Origin: Rhodobiaceae bacterium UBA7804
Lineage (GTDB): Bacteria > Pseudomonadota > Alphaproteobacteria > Parvibaculales > Parvibaculaceae
Assembly: GCA_002480495.1 (NCBI GenBank)
Contig: DLCG01000007.1
Location: 1-58,219, forward strand
Direction of reading: 5' to 3'
Length of the DNA: 58,219 nt
The notes below the pieces were generated by a model, which was not told the origin of the DNA, made no database searches, and worked only from the letters and a program-made list of their open reading frames with translations. This document shows positions 17,109-26,033 of the stretch, one piece after another. The translations under genes were made by a program, and so were the position numbers. Numbering within the stretch: the stretch's first letter is position 1; each line of letters begins with the position of its first letter.

Positions 17109-18899
17109 TCAACGCATCTGCGTCTTGAGGATTGCATCCGCGAGTTGCGGCTTGCCGATGATGCCGAGGACGTCGGCGGGGCGCGGGACGCCGGGCTTGT
17201 CCTTCACGACGAGTGCGAGCTTCGCGTTGCGCTCGGCGAGGCGGCGCATCACCTCTTCGAGAATGTTGTTCTCTCGCACGACGATGTAGTCGGAGATCGC
17301 CATGTCGGAGAGAAACTCAGGCTTGCGGCCCAGCAGCTCCGGCGTGCGGATACGGCTGTCGAGCGAAACCACGCCGCGAATGCGGCCCTCCTTCTGCAGC
17401 ACGACGAAATTCGGCATACCGGCTTCCGTGACCCATTGCGCCGCTTCGGCAAGCGGCAGTTCCGCCGACATGACGGCGATATTCGAATCCATCACCTCGC
17501 GAGCGCTGCGCACGAGATAGAGATTGGAATAGCGGTCCTTCGGGACGGGACGTCCGCGCCGCACGAGTTCGGCGCTGAAGATATTGTCGCGCATGAGCGC
17601 GCGGCGAAGGCCGATGGAGACGGCAACGGCGATGATGAGCGGCACGATGATGTTGTAATCGCGCGTCATCTCGAAATTCATGGTGATCGCGGTCATGGCG
17701 GCGCCCGTGCCGCCGCCAACGACGGCCGCCATGCCGATGATCGCATAGTCGGGAATGCCGATGCCGTGGCTCTCGTCCACAAGATGCAGAAGCGCGCCGA
17801 AGGCGCCGCCAAGCGCCGCCCCGATGAAGAGCATGGGCGCGAAGACGCCGCCCGACGCGCCAGAGCCGATGGAAAGCGAGGTGGCGAGCACCTGCGCAAG
17901 GCAGAGAACGGCGAGGAGCGCAAAGGTCGTCACATGACCTTCGAGGATCGCGGCGATGGCGTCGTAGCCGCCGCCGATGATGTAGTAGTGGCCGGTGAAA
18001 TACGCGAAAAGGAAGAGTGCGATGCCGATGCCGGTGAAGCCAACCGCGGCGCGCATATATTCGTTCGGGAAGCGGCGCGGCATGACCTCGCCCGCGAAGA
18101 GCAGCGTGCGGATGAAACCCCAGGCGACGAGGCCGGAGAGAAGACCAAGCACGACGAAGGCTCCGAGATTGAAGATGTGATCCATCTCGGAAGCGGCGAA
18201 ATAGAACTCCGGCAGGACGAAGGCGGGATAGGAGCCGAAGACCACACGGCCAATCCAGGTGGCCGCGCCAGTGGCGATGACCACCGGCAGGAAGGTGCGC
18301 GCGCTGATTTCCGGCAGGATCAGTTCCAGCGCGAAAAGCACCGCGCCGAGAGGCGTGTTGAAGGTGGCCGAGATGCCCGCCGAGGCACCCGCCGCAAGAA
18401 GCGTGATGCGCTGCCAGGACGGAAGATGCGAAAACTGCGCGATGGCCGACCCTATGGCCGAGCCGATCTGCACGATGGGGCCTTCGCGGCCGACCGTGGC
18501 GCCGGAGCCGATGGACAAGGCGGAGGCGATGGTCTTCACCACGGCAACGCGCGGGCGGATCTTTCCTTCGCGGTGATAGACGGCGTCCATGACATCCGTT
18601 ATGCCGCCGCCCTTCGCCTCGGGCGCGAAGCGGCGCGTGATCCAGACGACGGCGAGCCCGCCTGCCACCGGCACGAGGATGATGAGAAGCCCCAGCGGGC
18701 TGAGCGGCCCGGTCGCGCCGGAGGTGGGCGTGAGGGAGAACTGGCCGAAAAAGAAGAGATTATGGAGACCGACCAGCATGGAGCGGAAGATCACCGCGCC
18801 AACGCCCGTGGCGAGCCCCACGGCGAGCGCCAGCACGGAGAGCACGACCATGTTGACCTCTCGCGCACCGTCGGCGCGCCTGTCCTTGCCCGCGCTCAC
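17109..18899 (-). CDS. ClC-family chloride channel/transporter with CBS domains
   Basis: About 596 residues. The N-terminal two-thirds are hydrophobic with ClC selectivity motifs: GSGATVGREGPIVQIGSA (containing the gating-type Glu of GREGP) and GSGASGGVFAPMLFIGAALGG. The last 130 or so residues form two CBS domains (REVMDSNIAVMSAELPL... and LSDMAISDYIVVREN...), which commonly regulate such proteins. I chose the GTG at 18899 because AGAGG lies about 9 nt before it; an ATG 20 codons upstream has no ribosome site. It moves anions across the inner membrane; channel or H+/Cl- exchanger cannot be decided here. Confidence 0.93.
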   Translation of the reverse strand: MSAGKDRRADGAREVNMVVLSVLALAVGLATGVGAVIFRSMLVGLHNLFFFGQFSLTPTSGATGPLSPLGLLIILVPVAGGLAVVWITRRFAPEAKGGGITDVMDAVYHREGKIRPRVAVVKTIASALSIGSGATVGREGPIVQIGSAIGSAIAQFSHLPSWQRITLLAAGASAGISATFNTPLGAVLFALELILPEISARTFLPVVIATGAATWIGRVVFGSYPAFVLPEFYFAASEMDHIFNLGAFVVLGLLSGLVAWGFIRTLLFAGEVMPRRFPNEYMRAAVGFTGIGIALFLFAYFTGHYYIIGGGYDAIAAILEGHVTTFALLAVLCLAQVLATSLSIGSGASGGVFAPMLFIGAALGGAFGALLHLVDESHGIGIPDYAIIGMAAVVGGGTGAAMTAITMNFEMTRDYNIIVPLIIAVAVSIGLRRALMRDNIFSAELVRRGRPVPKDRYSNLYLVRSAREVMDSNIAVMSAELPLAEAAQWVTEAGMPNFVVLQKEGRIRGVVSLDSRIRTPELLGRKPEFLSDMAISDYIVVRENNILEEVMRRLAERNAKLALVVKDKPGVPRPADVLGIIGKPQLADAILKTQMR

Positions 18900-19085
18900 G
18901 CCCCGCCCCCTCTTTTTTATGAAATTACAAGGACTTAGACTGTCCGATCTGTTTAGCATGGCCCCCGTGGAGGCTCAAGCGGAGAGCCCCCGGCCCATGG
19001 GCAAGGCGGCTCCGCCTCCCCATGTTATGCTGCCCGGACGGGATTCGCCTCACGGGCTGCCCCGCCCTTCACATCCGGATGAGTA

Positions 19086-21431
19086 ATGACGAGTGACCCC
19101 TTCGATCTCGGGAGCATCCCCGAGGAAACGACCGCACGATCATCGAGCGAGCTGAGCACCAGCGAGCGCGCGATGGGCGCCATGCACGCGCCCTGGCTCG
19201 AAGGCCTGAACGCGGAACAGCGCGAGGCCGTGGAAAGCCTTGAAGGACCGGTGCTGGTGCTGGCGGGCGCAGGCACGGGCAAGACGCGCGTGCTGACCAC
19301 CCGCCTCGCCCATCTGCTCGCCATGCGCAAGGCCTGGCCTGGACAGGTGCTGGCCGTGACCTTCACCAACAAGGCGGCGCGCGAGATGCGCGAGCGCATC
19401 GGCATGCTCATCGGCGGCACGGTGGAAGGCATGCAGTGGCTCGGCACCTTCCACGCGCTGGGCGCGAAGATGCTGCGCCGTCACGCGGAACTCGCGGGGC
19501 TGCGCTCCGACTTCACCATTCTCGATGCCGACGACCAGCAGCGCCTGATGAAGCAGATCATCCAGGCCGAAGGCATCGACGAGAAGCGCTGGCCCGCGCG
19601 CCAGCTCGCCTCCTATATCGATGGCTGGAAGAACCGCGGGCTGACACCCGACAAGGTGCCCGCCGGAGAGGCGCAGGCCTTCGCCAACGGCAAGGGCGGC
19701 GAACTCTATGCCGCCTATCAGGCACGGCTCAAAGTGCTGAACGCGGCCGACTTCGGCGACCTGCTGCTCGAAGTGCTGACGATCTTCCAGACGCACCCCG
19801 AAGTGCTCGCCGAATATCAGGAGCGCTTCAAATACATGCTGGTGGACGAATATCAGGACACCAATGTCGCGCAATATCTGTGGCTCCGGCTGCTCGCGCA
19901 GAAGCACAGGAATATCTGCTGCGTGGGCGACGACGACCAGTCGATCTATGGCTGGCGCGGCGCGGAAGTGGACAACATCCTGCGCTTCGAGAAGGACTTT
20001 CCCGGCGCGAAGGTGATCCGCCTCGAGAGGAACTACCGCTCCACGGCGAATATTCTCGGCGCCGCTTCGGGCCTCATCGCCGCGAACGAACAGCGCCTCG
20101 GCAAGACGCTCTGGACCGAGGCGAACGACAATGAAGGCGAGAAGATCAAGATTGCCTCCTACTGGGATGGCGAAGAGGAAGCGCGCGCCGTTGCCGAGGA
20201 AGTCGAGCAGCTGCAGCGGAACGGGCATCTGCTGCGCGACATGGCGATCCTTGTCCGCGCCTCCTTCCAGATGCGCGAATTCGAAGACCGCTTCATCAAT
20301 CTCGGCATTCCCTATCGCGTGGTCGGCGGCCCGCGCTTCTATGAGCGCGCCGAAATCCGCGACGCGAATGCCTATCTGCGCCTCGTCGCGCAACCGGACG
20401 ACGACCTCGCCTTCGAGCGCATCGTGAACCGGCCGCGGCGCGGGCTCGGCGATGTCGCCGTGCAGACGATCCACAAGCTCGCACGGGCGGAGAACACATC
20501 GCTCTTCCGCGCCTCGAAAATGCTCGTGGCGAGCGAGGAACTGAAGCCCGCCGCGCGGCGCGCGCTCGCGAATTTCGTGGAGATGGCCGACCGCTGGCGC
20601 GCGCTCGTTCCCGGCATGCCGCATACGGAACTCGCGGAGATCATTCTCGACGAGTCCGGCTATACGGAGATGTGGCAGAACGACAAGTCGGCGGAAGCGC
20701 CCGGCAAGCTCGAAAACCTGAAGGAGCTCGTGCGTTCCATGGAGCATTTCGAGAACCTGGCGGGCTATCTCGAACACATCTCGCTCGTCATGGAGATCGA
20801 GCAGGACGAAACGTCGGACAAGATCAACATCATGACGCTGCACAGCGCCAAGGGGCTGGAATTCGACACGGTGTTCCTGCCCGGCTGGGAGGAAGGCCTG
20901 TTCCCGCATCAGCGTTCGCTGGACGAGAACGGCATTGCGGGGCTGGAGGAAGAACGCCGTCTCGCCTATGTCGGCATCACGCGGGCGAAGCAGCGCGCCT
21001 ATATTTCCTTCGCCGCAAACCGCCGCGTGCATGCGCTGTGGCAGAGCTCGATCCCGTCCCGCTTCGTGGACGAACTGCCGAAACATCACGTGGAAGTGAC
21101 GGAAAGCGCGATGGCGGGCGCGAGCTACCAGAACTACAGCCAGAGCCGCTTCGCGCAGGACTTCGCGCGCGGCAGCGACTATTCGAGCCCCGGCTGGCGG
21201 CGCGCGCAGGCGAACTCTGAAATGCGGACGAAGCCGCCCGCCTATGAGGCGCATGCAGAACTCGTCGCGACCTCCGACCCTTCAGCCGCGAGCTATGCTC
21301 ATGGCGAACGCGTCTTCCACCAGAAATTCGGCTATGGCCATGTGGCGGAGATCGACGGCAACAAGCTGACCGTCGACTTCGACAAGGCGGGCCGCAAGAA
21401 GGTGATCGACAGTTTTCTGGAACGGGTGTGA
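19086..21431 (+). CDS. uvrD: UvrD/PcrA-type ATP-dependent DNA helicase
   Basis: A superfamily 1A 3-prime to 5-prime helicase of 781 residues acting in nucleotide excision and mismatch repair and in clearing RecA or stalled polymerase. The Q-motif (LNAEQREAV) precedes Walker A AGAGTGKT (about 60-67). D254/E255 are in MLVDEYQDTN, with DDQSIYGWRGA, LERNYRS, TLHSAKGLEFDTVFL and VGITRAKQRAYIS further on. A C-terminal Tudor-like segment (VFHQKFGYGHVAEIDGNKLTVDF) matches PcrA/UvrD. It starts an operon with prmA 8 nt downstream. It could equally be named pcrA. Confidence 0.95.
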   Translation: MTSDPFDLGSIPEETTARSSSELSTSERAMGAMHAPWLEGLNAEQREAVESLEGPVLVLAGAGTGKTRVLTTRLAHLLAMRKAWPGQVLAVTFTNKAAREMRERIGMLIGGTVEGMQWLGTFHALGAKMLRRHAELAGLRSDFTILDADDQQRLMKQIIQAEGIDEKRWPARQLASYIDGWKNRGLTPDKVPAGEAQAFANGKGGELYAAYQARLKVLNAADFGDLLLEVLTIFQTHPEVLAEYQERFKYMLVDEYQDTNVAQYLWLRLLAQKHRNICCVGDDDQSIYGWRGAEVDNILRFEKDFPGAKVIRLERNYRSTANILGAASGLIAANEQRLGKTLWTEANDNEGEKIKIASYWDGEEEARAVAEEVEQLQRNGHLLRDMAILVRASFQMREFEDRFINLGIPYRVVGGPRFYERAEIRDANAYLRLVAQPDDDLAFERIVNRPRRGLGDVAVQTIHKLARAENTSLFRASKMLVASEELKPAARRALANFVEMADRWRALVPGMPHTELAEIILDESGYTEMWQNDKSAEAPGKLENLKELVRSMEHFENLAGYLEHISLVMEIEQDETSDKINIMTLHSAKGLEFDTVFLPGWEEGLFPHQRSLDENGIAGLEEERRLAYVGITRAKQRAYISFAANRRVHALWQSSIPSRFVDELPKHHVEVTESAMAGASYQNYSQSRFAQDFARGSDYSSPGWRRAQANSEMRTKPPAYEAHAELVATSDPSAASYAHGERVFHQKFGYGHVAEIDGNKLTVDFDKAGRKKVIDSFLERV

Positions 21432-21438
21432 ACGCACC

Positions 21439-22371
21439 ATGACATCCCTCTGGAAGCTCTCCTTCACCGTGCCTTACGAGGCGACGGAAACATTCTCCGA
21501 TGTGCTCGAGGCGGCGATCTGGCCGGAAGTGCTGGCCGTCTCGACGACGGAAGCGGAGCCGGGCTCCTCGCCGCTCGTGAAAACGGCATCCGAATGGAAC
21601 GAGGTCGAGGCGCATGGGCTCTGGCGCGTCGAGGCGCTCTATGCCGAGGAGCCGGAAGAAGACGCGGTGCGCGAGCTGATCGCGCGGGCCGAGACGCAAG
21701 CAGGCGCGAAGGCCGAAGGCGTCCATGTCGACCCGGTGCCGGACGAAGACTGGGTGACACGCTCGCTCGAAGGGCTCGAACCCGTGCGCGCGGGCCGCTT
21801 CTTCGTCTATGGGAGCCATGACGCTGAAAAGGTGCCGGCCGGAGCGATCCCTCTTCTCGTCGATGCCGGACAGGCCTTCGGCACCGGGCATCACGAAACG
21901 ACGGCGGGCTGCCTCGAATATGTGTCCGAACTCGTGCGGCCAGGCGTGCCCCTCAACGTGCTCGACATCGGCACGGGAACGGGCGTCCTCGCCATCGCTG
22001 TGACGAAGCTCGCAAGGGTGAACGTCCTCGCCTCCGATATCGACCCCGTCGCCGTCGAGGTGACGAAGGCGAATGCGAAGGCGAATGGCGTCGGCCCCTT
22101 CATCACCGCGCTGACCGCCAAGGGCTTCGGACATCCGGACCTCCGCGCCCGCGCGCCCTACGACCTCATTATCGCGAACATACTGGCGCGGCCGCTCGTC
22201 TCGCTCGCGCCCGCATTCCGGGCGCATCTCCGGCCGGGCGGCACATTGATCCTTTCCGGCACACTCCGCACGCAGGAGAACATGGTTGCTGGCGCGATGC
22301 GCATGCAGGGCCTTAAACTCGTTTCCCGCAGACCCAAGGGCGACTGGGTGACGCTCCGCATGGAGGCCTGA
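21439..22371 (+). CDS. prmA: Ribosomal protein L11 methyltransferase
   Basis: S-adenosylmethionine-dependent enzyme that trimethylates ribosomal protein L11. The 310-residue protein has a variable N-terminal substrate-binding domain and a Rossmann methyltransferase domain with GQAFGTGHHETT, motif I LDIGTGTGVLAIA (D176-G182) and DLIIANILARPL (N247 region), all characteristic of PrmA. It lies 8 nt after the helicase gene and 2 nt before a GNAT gene, so cotranscription is likely. Confidence 0.95.
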   Translation: MTSLWKLSFTVPYEATETFSDVLEAAIWPEVLAVSTTEAEPGSSPLVKTASEWNEVEAHGLWRVEALYAEEPEEDAVRELIARAETQAGAKAEGVHVDPVPDEDWVTRSLEGLEPVRAGRFFVYGSHDAEKVPAGAIPLLVDAGQAFGTGHHETTAGCLEYVSELVRPGVPLNVLDIGTGTGVLAIAVTKLARVNVLASDIDPVAVEVTKANAKANGVGPFITALTAKGFGHPDLRARAPYDLIIANILARPLVSLAPAFRAHLRPGGTLILSGTLRTQENMVAGAMRMQGLKLVSRRPKGDWVTLRMEA

Positions 22372-22373
22372 CG

Positions 22374-22862
22374 ATGATCCGCGACGCAAGGCCGGAAGAT
22401 GTTCCGGCGATGGTCAAACTTGTCGAGGAAGCGCGGCGGCGCATGGCCAAATGGCAGCCGCAATTCTGGCGCAAGGCGAAGGACAGCGCCTCCATGTCGG
22501 AGGGCTGGTTCACCATGCTTGTCGGCAAGGACGACGTTGTCACGCTGGTAAGCGAGGGGGAGGACGGCACGGTGAACGGCTTCCTGATCGCGTCGCTGCA
22601 GGAGCCCCCGCCCGTCTACAAGCCGGGCGGCAAGACCTGCGTCATCGACGATTTCACGGTAGCCGACGATACGCTCTGGGCAGACGCGGGAAGCGGCCTG
22701 CTGCGCGAGGCGCTGACCCAGGCCGCCGCCAGGGGCGCGGCGCAATCCGTCGTCATCGCGCCGGACGCCCATACCGAAAAGAAGAAACTCCTCGAACGCG
22801 AGGGCCTGCTGCTCACCTCCGGCTGGTGGACAGTGCCGCTTCTCGACCCCAGCCGGAACTAG
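22374..22862 (+). CDS. GNAT-like N-acetyltransferase
   Basis: A 162-residue protein starting MIRDARPEDVPAMVKLVEEA, the usual first strand and helix of a GNAT fold. It then has VNGFLIASLQ and TCVIDDFTVADD (acetyl-CoA side strands), followed by a helix GSGLLREALTQAAARGA. The classical acyl-CoA loop Q/R-x-x-G-x-G/A is weak here (WADAGSGLL), so catalytic competence is uncertain. It starts 2 nt after the prmA stop. The substrate is unknown. Confidence 0.75.
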   Translation: MIRDARPEDVPAMVKLVEEARRRMAKWQPQFWRKAKDSASMSEGWFTMLVGKDDVVTLVSEGEDGTVNGFLIASLQEPPPVYKPGGKTCVIDDFTVADDTLWADAGSGLLREALTQAAARGAAQSVVIAPDAHTEKKKLLEREGLLLTSGWWTVPLLDPSRN

Positions 22863-22904
22863 GCGGCCATTGCCGTCCGGCCCGGCGACACATAGATTTA
22901 AGCC

Positions 22905-24719
22905 ATGTTCCAGACCTATGAAGACAGCGCCAACCCGGCGCTCGGCATCGAACGCGCCGCGAAGCTCCGCGAGGAACTTCGCCGCCGCGGGCTCGACGGA
23001 TTCCTGATCCCCCGTGCGGACGAGCACCAGGGCGAATATGTGCCGCCCCATGCGGAGCGGCTGCGCTGGCTCACGGGGTTCAACGGCTCGGCCGGCATGG
23101 CGATCGTGCTGAAGGACAAGGCGGCGATCTTCGTCGACGGGCGCTACACGCTGCAGGTGCGCGGACAGGTGGACCTCGACACGTTCGAGGCGAAGCACCT
23201 GATGGAAGAGCCGCCTACGCGCTGGATCGAGGAGAACCTGCCAAAGGGTGCGAAGCTCGCCTACGACCCCTGGCTGCACACGATCGACGCCGTGGCGCGG
23301 CTCCGCGCCGCCGCCGAACGCGCGGGCGGCACGCTTGTGCCGGTCGACACCAATCCGCTCGACGCGGTCTGGGACGACCAGCCGGAACCGCCCGTGGCAA
23401 AGGTGAACCCGCACGGGCTCGAATATGCGGGCGAACCGGCGGCGGAGAAGATCCGCCGCATCGCCGCCGACCTCATGGTGAGCGATGCCGACACGGCGGT
23501 GCTGACCATGCCGGACTCGATCGCCTGGCTCTTCAATATTCGAGGGCAGGACGTGCCGCATACGCCGCTTCCCCTCTCCTTCGCGCTGCTGCACGAGGAC
23601 GGCCATGCCGAACTCTTCATCGACGAGCGAAAGCTGGACGATGCCGCGCGCGCCCATCTCGGCAATATCGTGACGGTGCATCCGCGCGAGGCGCTGGGCG
23701 GGCGGCTTGACGAACTCGGACAGGCGAAGAAGACGGTGCTTGTCGATCCGGCGACCTGCGCCTCATGGATCGACGCGCGGCTGAAGGCGGCCGGGGCGGA
23801 AGTGAAGCGCGGGACCGACCCTTGCGAACTGCCGAAGGCGATCAAGAACGAGGCGGAAGTCGCGGGCACGCGCGCGGCGCACTTGCGCGACGGGCAGGCG
23901 CTGACGAAGTTCCTGAAATGGGTCGGCACGGAAGCGCCGAAAGGCGGCGTGACGGAAATCGATGCGGCGAAGCGCCTCGAAGCCTTCCGCGCGGAAACGG
24001 GAAAGCTCAAGGATGTGAGCTTCGACACGATTTCCGGCGCGGGCGCAAACGGCGCCATCGTGCATTACCGCGTGACCGAGGCGACGAACCGCCCGCTCAA
24101 TTCCGGCGAGCTCTTTCTGGTCGATTCCGGCGCGCAATATATGGACGGCACGACCGACGTGACGCGCACCATCGCCATCGGCACGCCCGGCGCGGAGGAA
24201 CGCGACCGCTTTACCCGCGTGCTGAAAGGCCATATCGGCATCGCGACCGCGCGCTTTCCCGAAGGCACATCCGGCGCGCAGCTCGACGCCTTCGCGCGCA
24301 TGGCGCTCTGGAAGGCGGGCCTCGACTACGACCACGGCACGGGCCATGGCGTGGGCTCCTATCTCTCGGTGCATGAGGGCCCGCAGCGCATTTCCAAGAT
24401 GGGCCATGTGCCCCTGCGCGCGGGCATGATCGTTTCGAACGAGCCCGGCTACTACAAGACCGGCGGCTATGGCATCCGCATCGAGAATCTCGTCGTGGTG
24501 ACGCCGCCCGCGCCCGTCGAGGGCGGCGAACGCATGATGATGGGTTTCGAGACGCTGACGCTCGCGCCCATCGACCTCGCGCTTGTCGAACGGCGCCTGC
24601 TGACGGACGAAGAAGCGGATTGGCTCAACGCCTATCACGCGCGCGTGCGCGCGGCGCTCTCCCCCGGACTCGACGCGGAGACAAAGGCCTGGCTCGAAGA
24701 AGCGACGCGGGCGATTTAA
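22905..24719 (+). CDS. Xaa-Pro aminopeptidase, M24B family
   Basis: A 604-residue metallopeptidase of the three-domain aminopeptidase P type (similar in length to eukaryotic cytosolic APP). Two creatinase-like N-terminal domains are followed by a pita-bread catalytic domain with the metal ligands D407 and D418 (VDSGAQYMDGTTDVTRT), H481 (GTGHGVGSYL), E513 (NEPGYY) and E527 (IRIENL). It removes N-terminal residues preceding proline in the cytoplasm. It lies last in the uvrD-prmA-GNAT direction after a 42-nt gap, and ends 7 nt from a convergent gene. Confidence 0.94.
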   Translation: MFQTYEDSANPALGIERAAKLREELRRRGLDGFLIPRADEHQGEYVPPHAERLRWLTGFNGSAGMAIVLKDKAAIFVDGRYTLQVRGQVDLDTFEAKHLMEEPPTRWIEENLPKGAKLAYDPWLHTIDAVARLRAAAERAGGTLVPVDTNPLDAVWDDQPEPPVAKVNPHGLEYAGEPAAEKIRRIAADLMVSDADTAVLTMPDSIAWLFNIRGQDVPHTPLPLSFALLHEDGHAELFIDERKLDDAARAHLGNIVTVHPREALGGRLDELGQAKKTVLVDPATCASWIDARLKAAGAEVKRGTDPCELPKAIKNEAEVAGTRAAHLRDGQALTKFLKWVGTEAPKGGVTEIDAAKRLEAFRAETGKLKDVSFDTISGAGANGAIVHYRVTEATNRPLNSGELFLVDSGAQYMDGTTDVTRTIAIGTPGAEERDRFTRVLKGHIGIATARFPEGTSGAQLDAFARMALWKAGLDYDHGTGHGVGSYLSVHEGPQRISKMGHVPLRAGMIVSNEPGYYKTGGYGIRIENLVVVTPPAPVEGGERMMMGFETLTLAPIDLALVERRLLTDEEADWLNAYHARVRAALSPGLDAETKAWLEEATRAI

Positions 24720-24726
24720 GGGCGGG

Positions 24727-25932
24727 CTACTTCCGCAGATACCGCCTGACGGTGAGCGGCAGCTTTTCGTAGAGCGCCTTTGCGGCGGGGCGCAGGATCG
24801 ACGCCCAGGCGAGCGCGACATAGCCGCCCCAGGTGAGCACGATTCCATAGTCGTGCACCGGCACGCTCGCATTGCTCCAGGCAAGCTTGTAGTCGGCGGC
24901 TGGCGGCAAGGGATCGTATTCGCCGAGCCCCTGCCCGATGCAATCGCGGATGGTGAACTCCGTCGTGAGATTGCCGGGGCCCTGCTTCGCGAAAGCCGGC
25001 GAGAAACTTCCCATATAGGCATAGTGCCGGCCGCCGCGCCGGAAGCCGATCTCGACGGCGGCTATCTCTCCGCCTACGGACAGAGAGGAGACGGCGATGG
25101 CGGAGGCCGGATCGCCGGCCAGCGCCAGCAGGCATTCTTCCGTGCGGCTGTCGATCAACGCGCGGCCATAAAGCCCGCGCTCTGCCAGCCACTCGCGCTT
25201 GAAGGCGAAGGCCCGCGCGACGAGCGCCCGCGCCTCCTCGCCCGGCCCCGCGATGCCGAACTCGACATTTCCGATTTCGGCGAGCTTCTTCATGCGCCGC
25301 CGGTTGCGCTTCAGTTCCGGCCAGCGAGCGGAGGCAAAGGCTTCCGCGTCGGCGAAGGGCGCCGCGTCGAAGACGAGCGCCTGTTCGGGCGAGCCGAGGG
25401 GGCGGCCTTTCCGGGCAAGCCATTCGGCAATAGCACCATCCTCGCGCACGCCGCGCAGGCAGAGAAAACCGATATTCTCCCACCTGCCGATTTCGGCAAA
25501 GGCGGCTTCGATCCAGACTTCGCAGGCGGCGCCCCGCGCCGCGACGACATCGCCATATTGCCCGACGGGATCGCCCGCCCAGCAGGCGATCCGGCCGAAA
25601 GGCCCTGCCTCGACAGCGAGCGGCCAGACGAGCACGAGTTCACCCCGCTCGCGAACCGCGACGACGCGAAGCTCGTTACGTTCGTTCGAGAAACACCTCG
25701 CCCAGTGAAGAATGAGATCGCAGGACTGGAAAGCCGTGGCAGCAGCAGGCTCTCTTTCCTCCAGCGCGCGCCATTCCGGCACGAGATCCTGAACGGCCTC
25801 GCCGGAAAGGGACACAACCTCGAGACCGGCGGCTTCCGCCGTCCCGGCCCGGCCGCGCGACAGCGCCACCCCGGCCGCATAGACGAGCTGGTCGAGGATG
25901 AGTGTTTCCTGAAGAAACAGAATGGCTTCCAT
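24727..25932 (-). CDS. CelD/BcsL-type GNAT-fold acyltransferase
   Basis: A 401-residue protein of the COG5653-like family. The C-terminal BioF2-type acetyltransferase domain (about residues 180-340) includes WPELKRNRRRMKKLAE, FAFKREWLAERGLYGRAL and YAYMGSFSPAFAKQGPGNLTTEFTI (span). Relatives occur in polysaccharide or cellulose loci, but no such genes are nearby, so the substrate is unknown. The ATG at 25932 is the first of the frame and its ribosome site is weak. It lies downstream of ligA in the same direction, separated by the ligA terminator. Confidence 0.75.
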   Translation of the reverse strand: MEAILFLQETLILDQLVYAAGVALSRGRAGTAEAAGLEVVSLSGEAVQDLVPEWRALEEREPAAATAFQSCDLILHWARCFSNERNELRVVAVRERGELVLVWPLAVEAGPFGRIACWAGDPVGQYGDVVAARGAACEVWIEAAFAEIGRWENIGFLCLRGVREDGAIAEWLARKGRPLGSPEQALVFDAAPFADAEAFASARWPELKRNRRRMKKLAEIGNVEFGIAGPGEEARALVARAFAFKREWLAERGLYGRALIDSRTEECLLALAGDPASAIAVSSLSVGGEIAAVEIGFRRGGRHYAYMGSFSPAFAKQGPGNLTTEFTIRDCIGQGLGEYDPLPPAADYKLAWSNASVPVHDYGIVLTWGGYVALAWASILRPAAKALYEKLPLTVRRYLRK

Positions 25933-26010
25933 GATCTCCCGGCTGGCGGCGCCAACCCCTGCAATGGCAAGAGCCGAGTTTCGCCGGAGGATGGTTAAGA
26001 TCGCCTAAGC

Positions 26011-26033
26011 GAAAAAGGCCTCAATTTGAGGCC
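26011..26033 (-). terminator. Rho-independent terminator overlapping the ligA stop
   Basis: On the minus strand GGCCTCA, loop AAT, TGAGGCC forms a 7-bp stem followed directly by TTTTTC. The ligA TGA (26021-26023) is part of the stem. It marks the end of the 25-kb division cluster. Confidence 0.85.
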
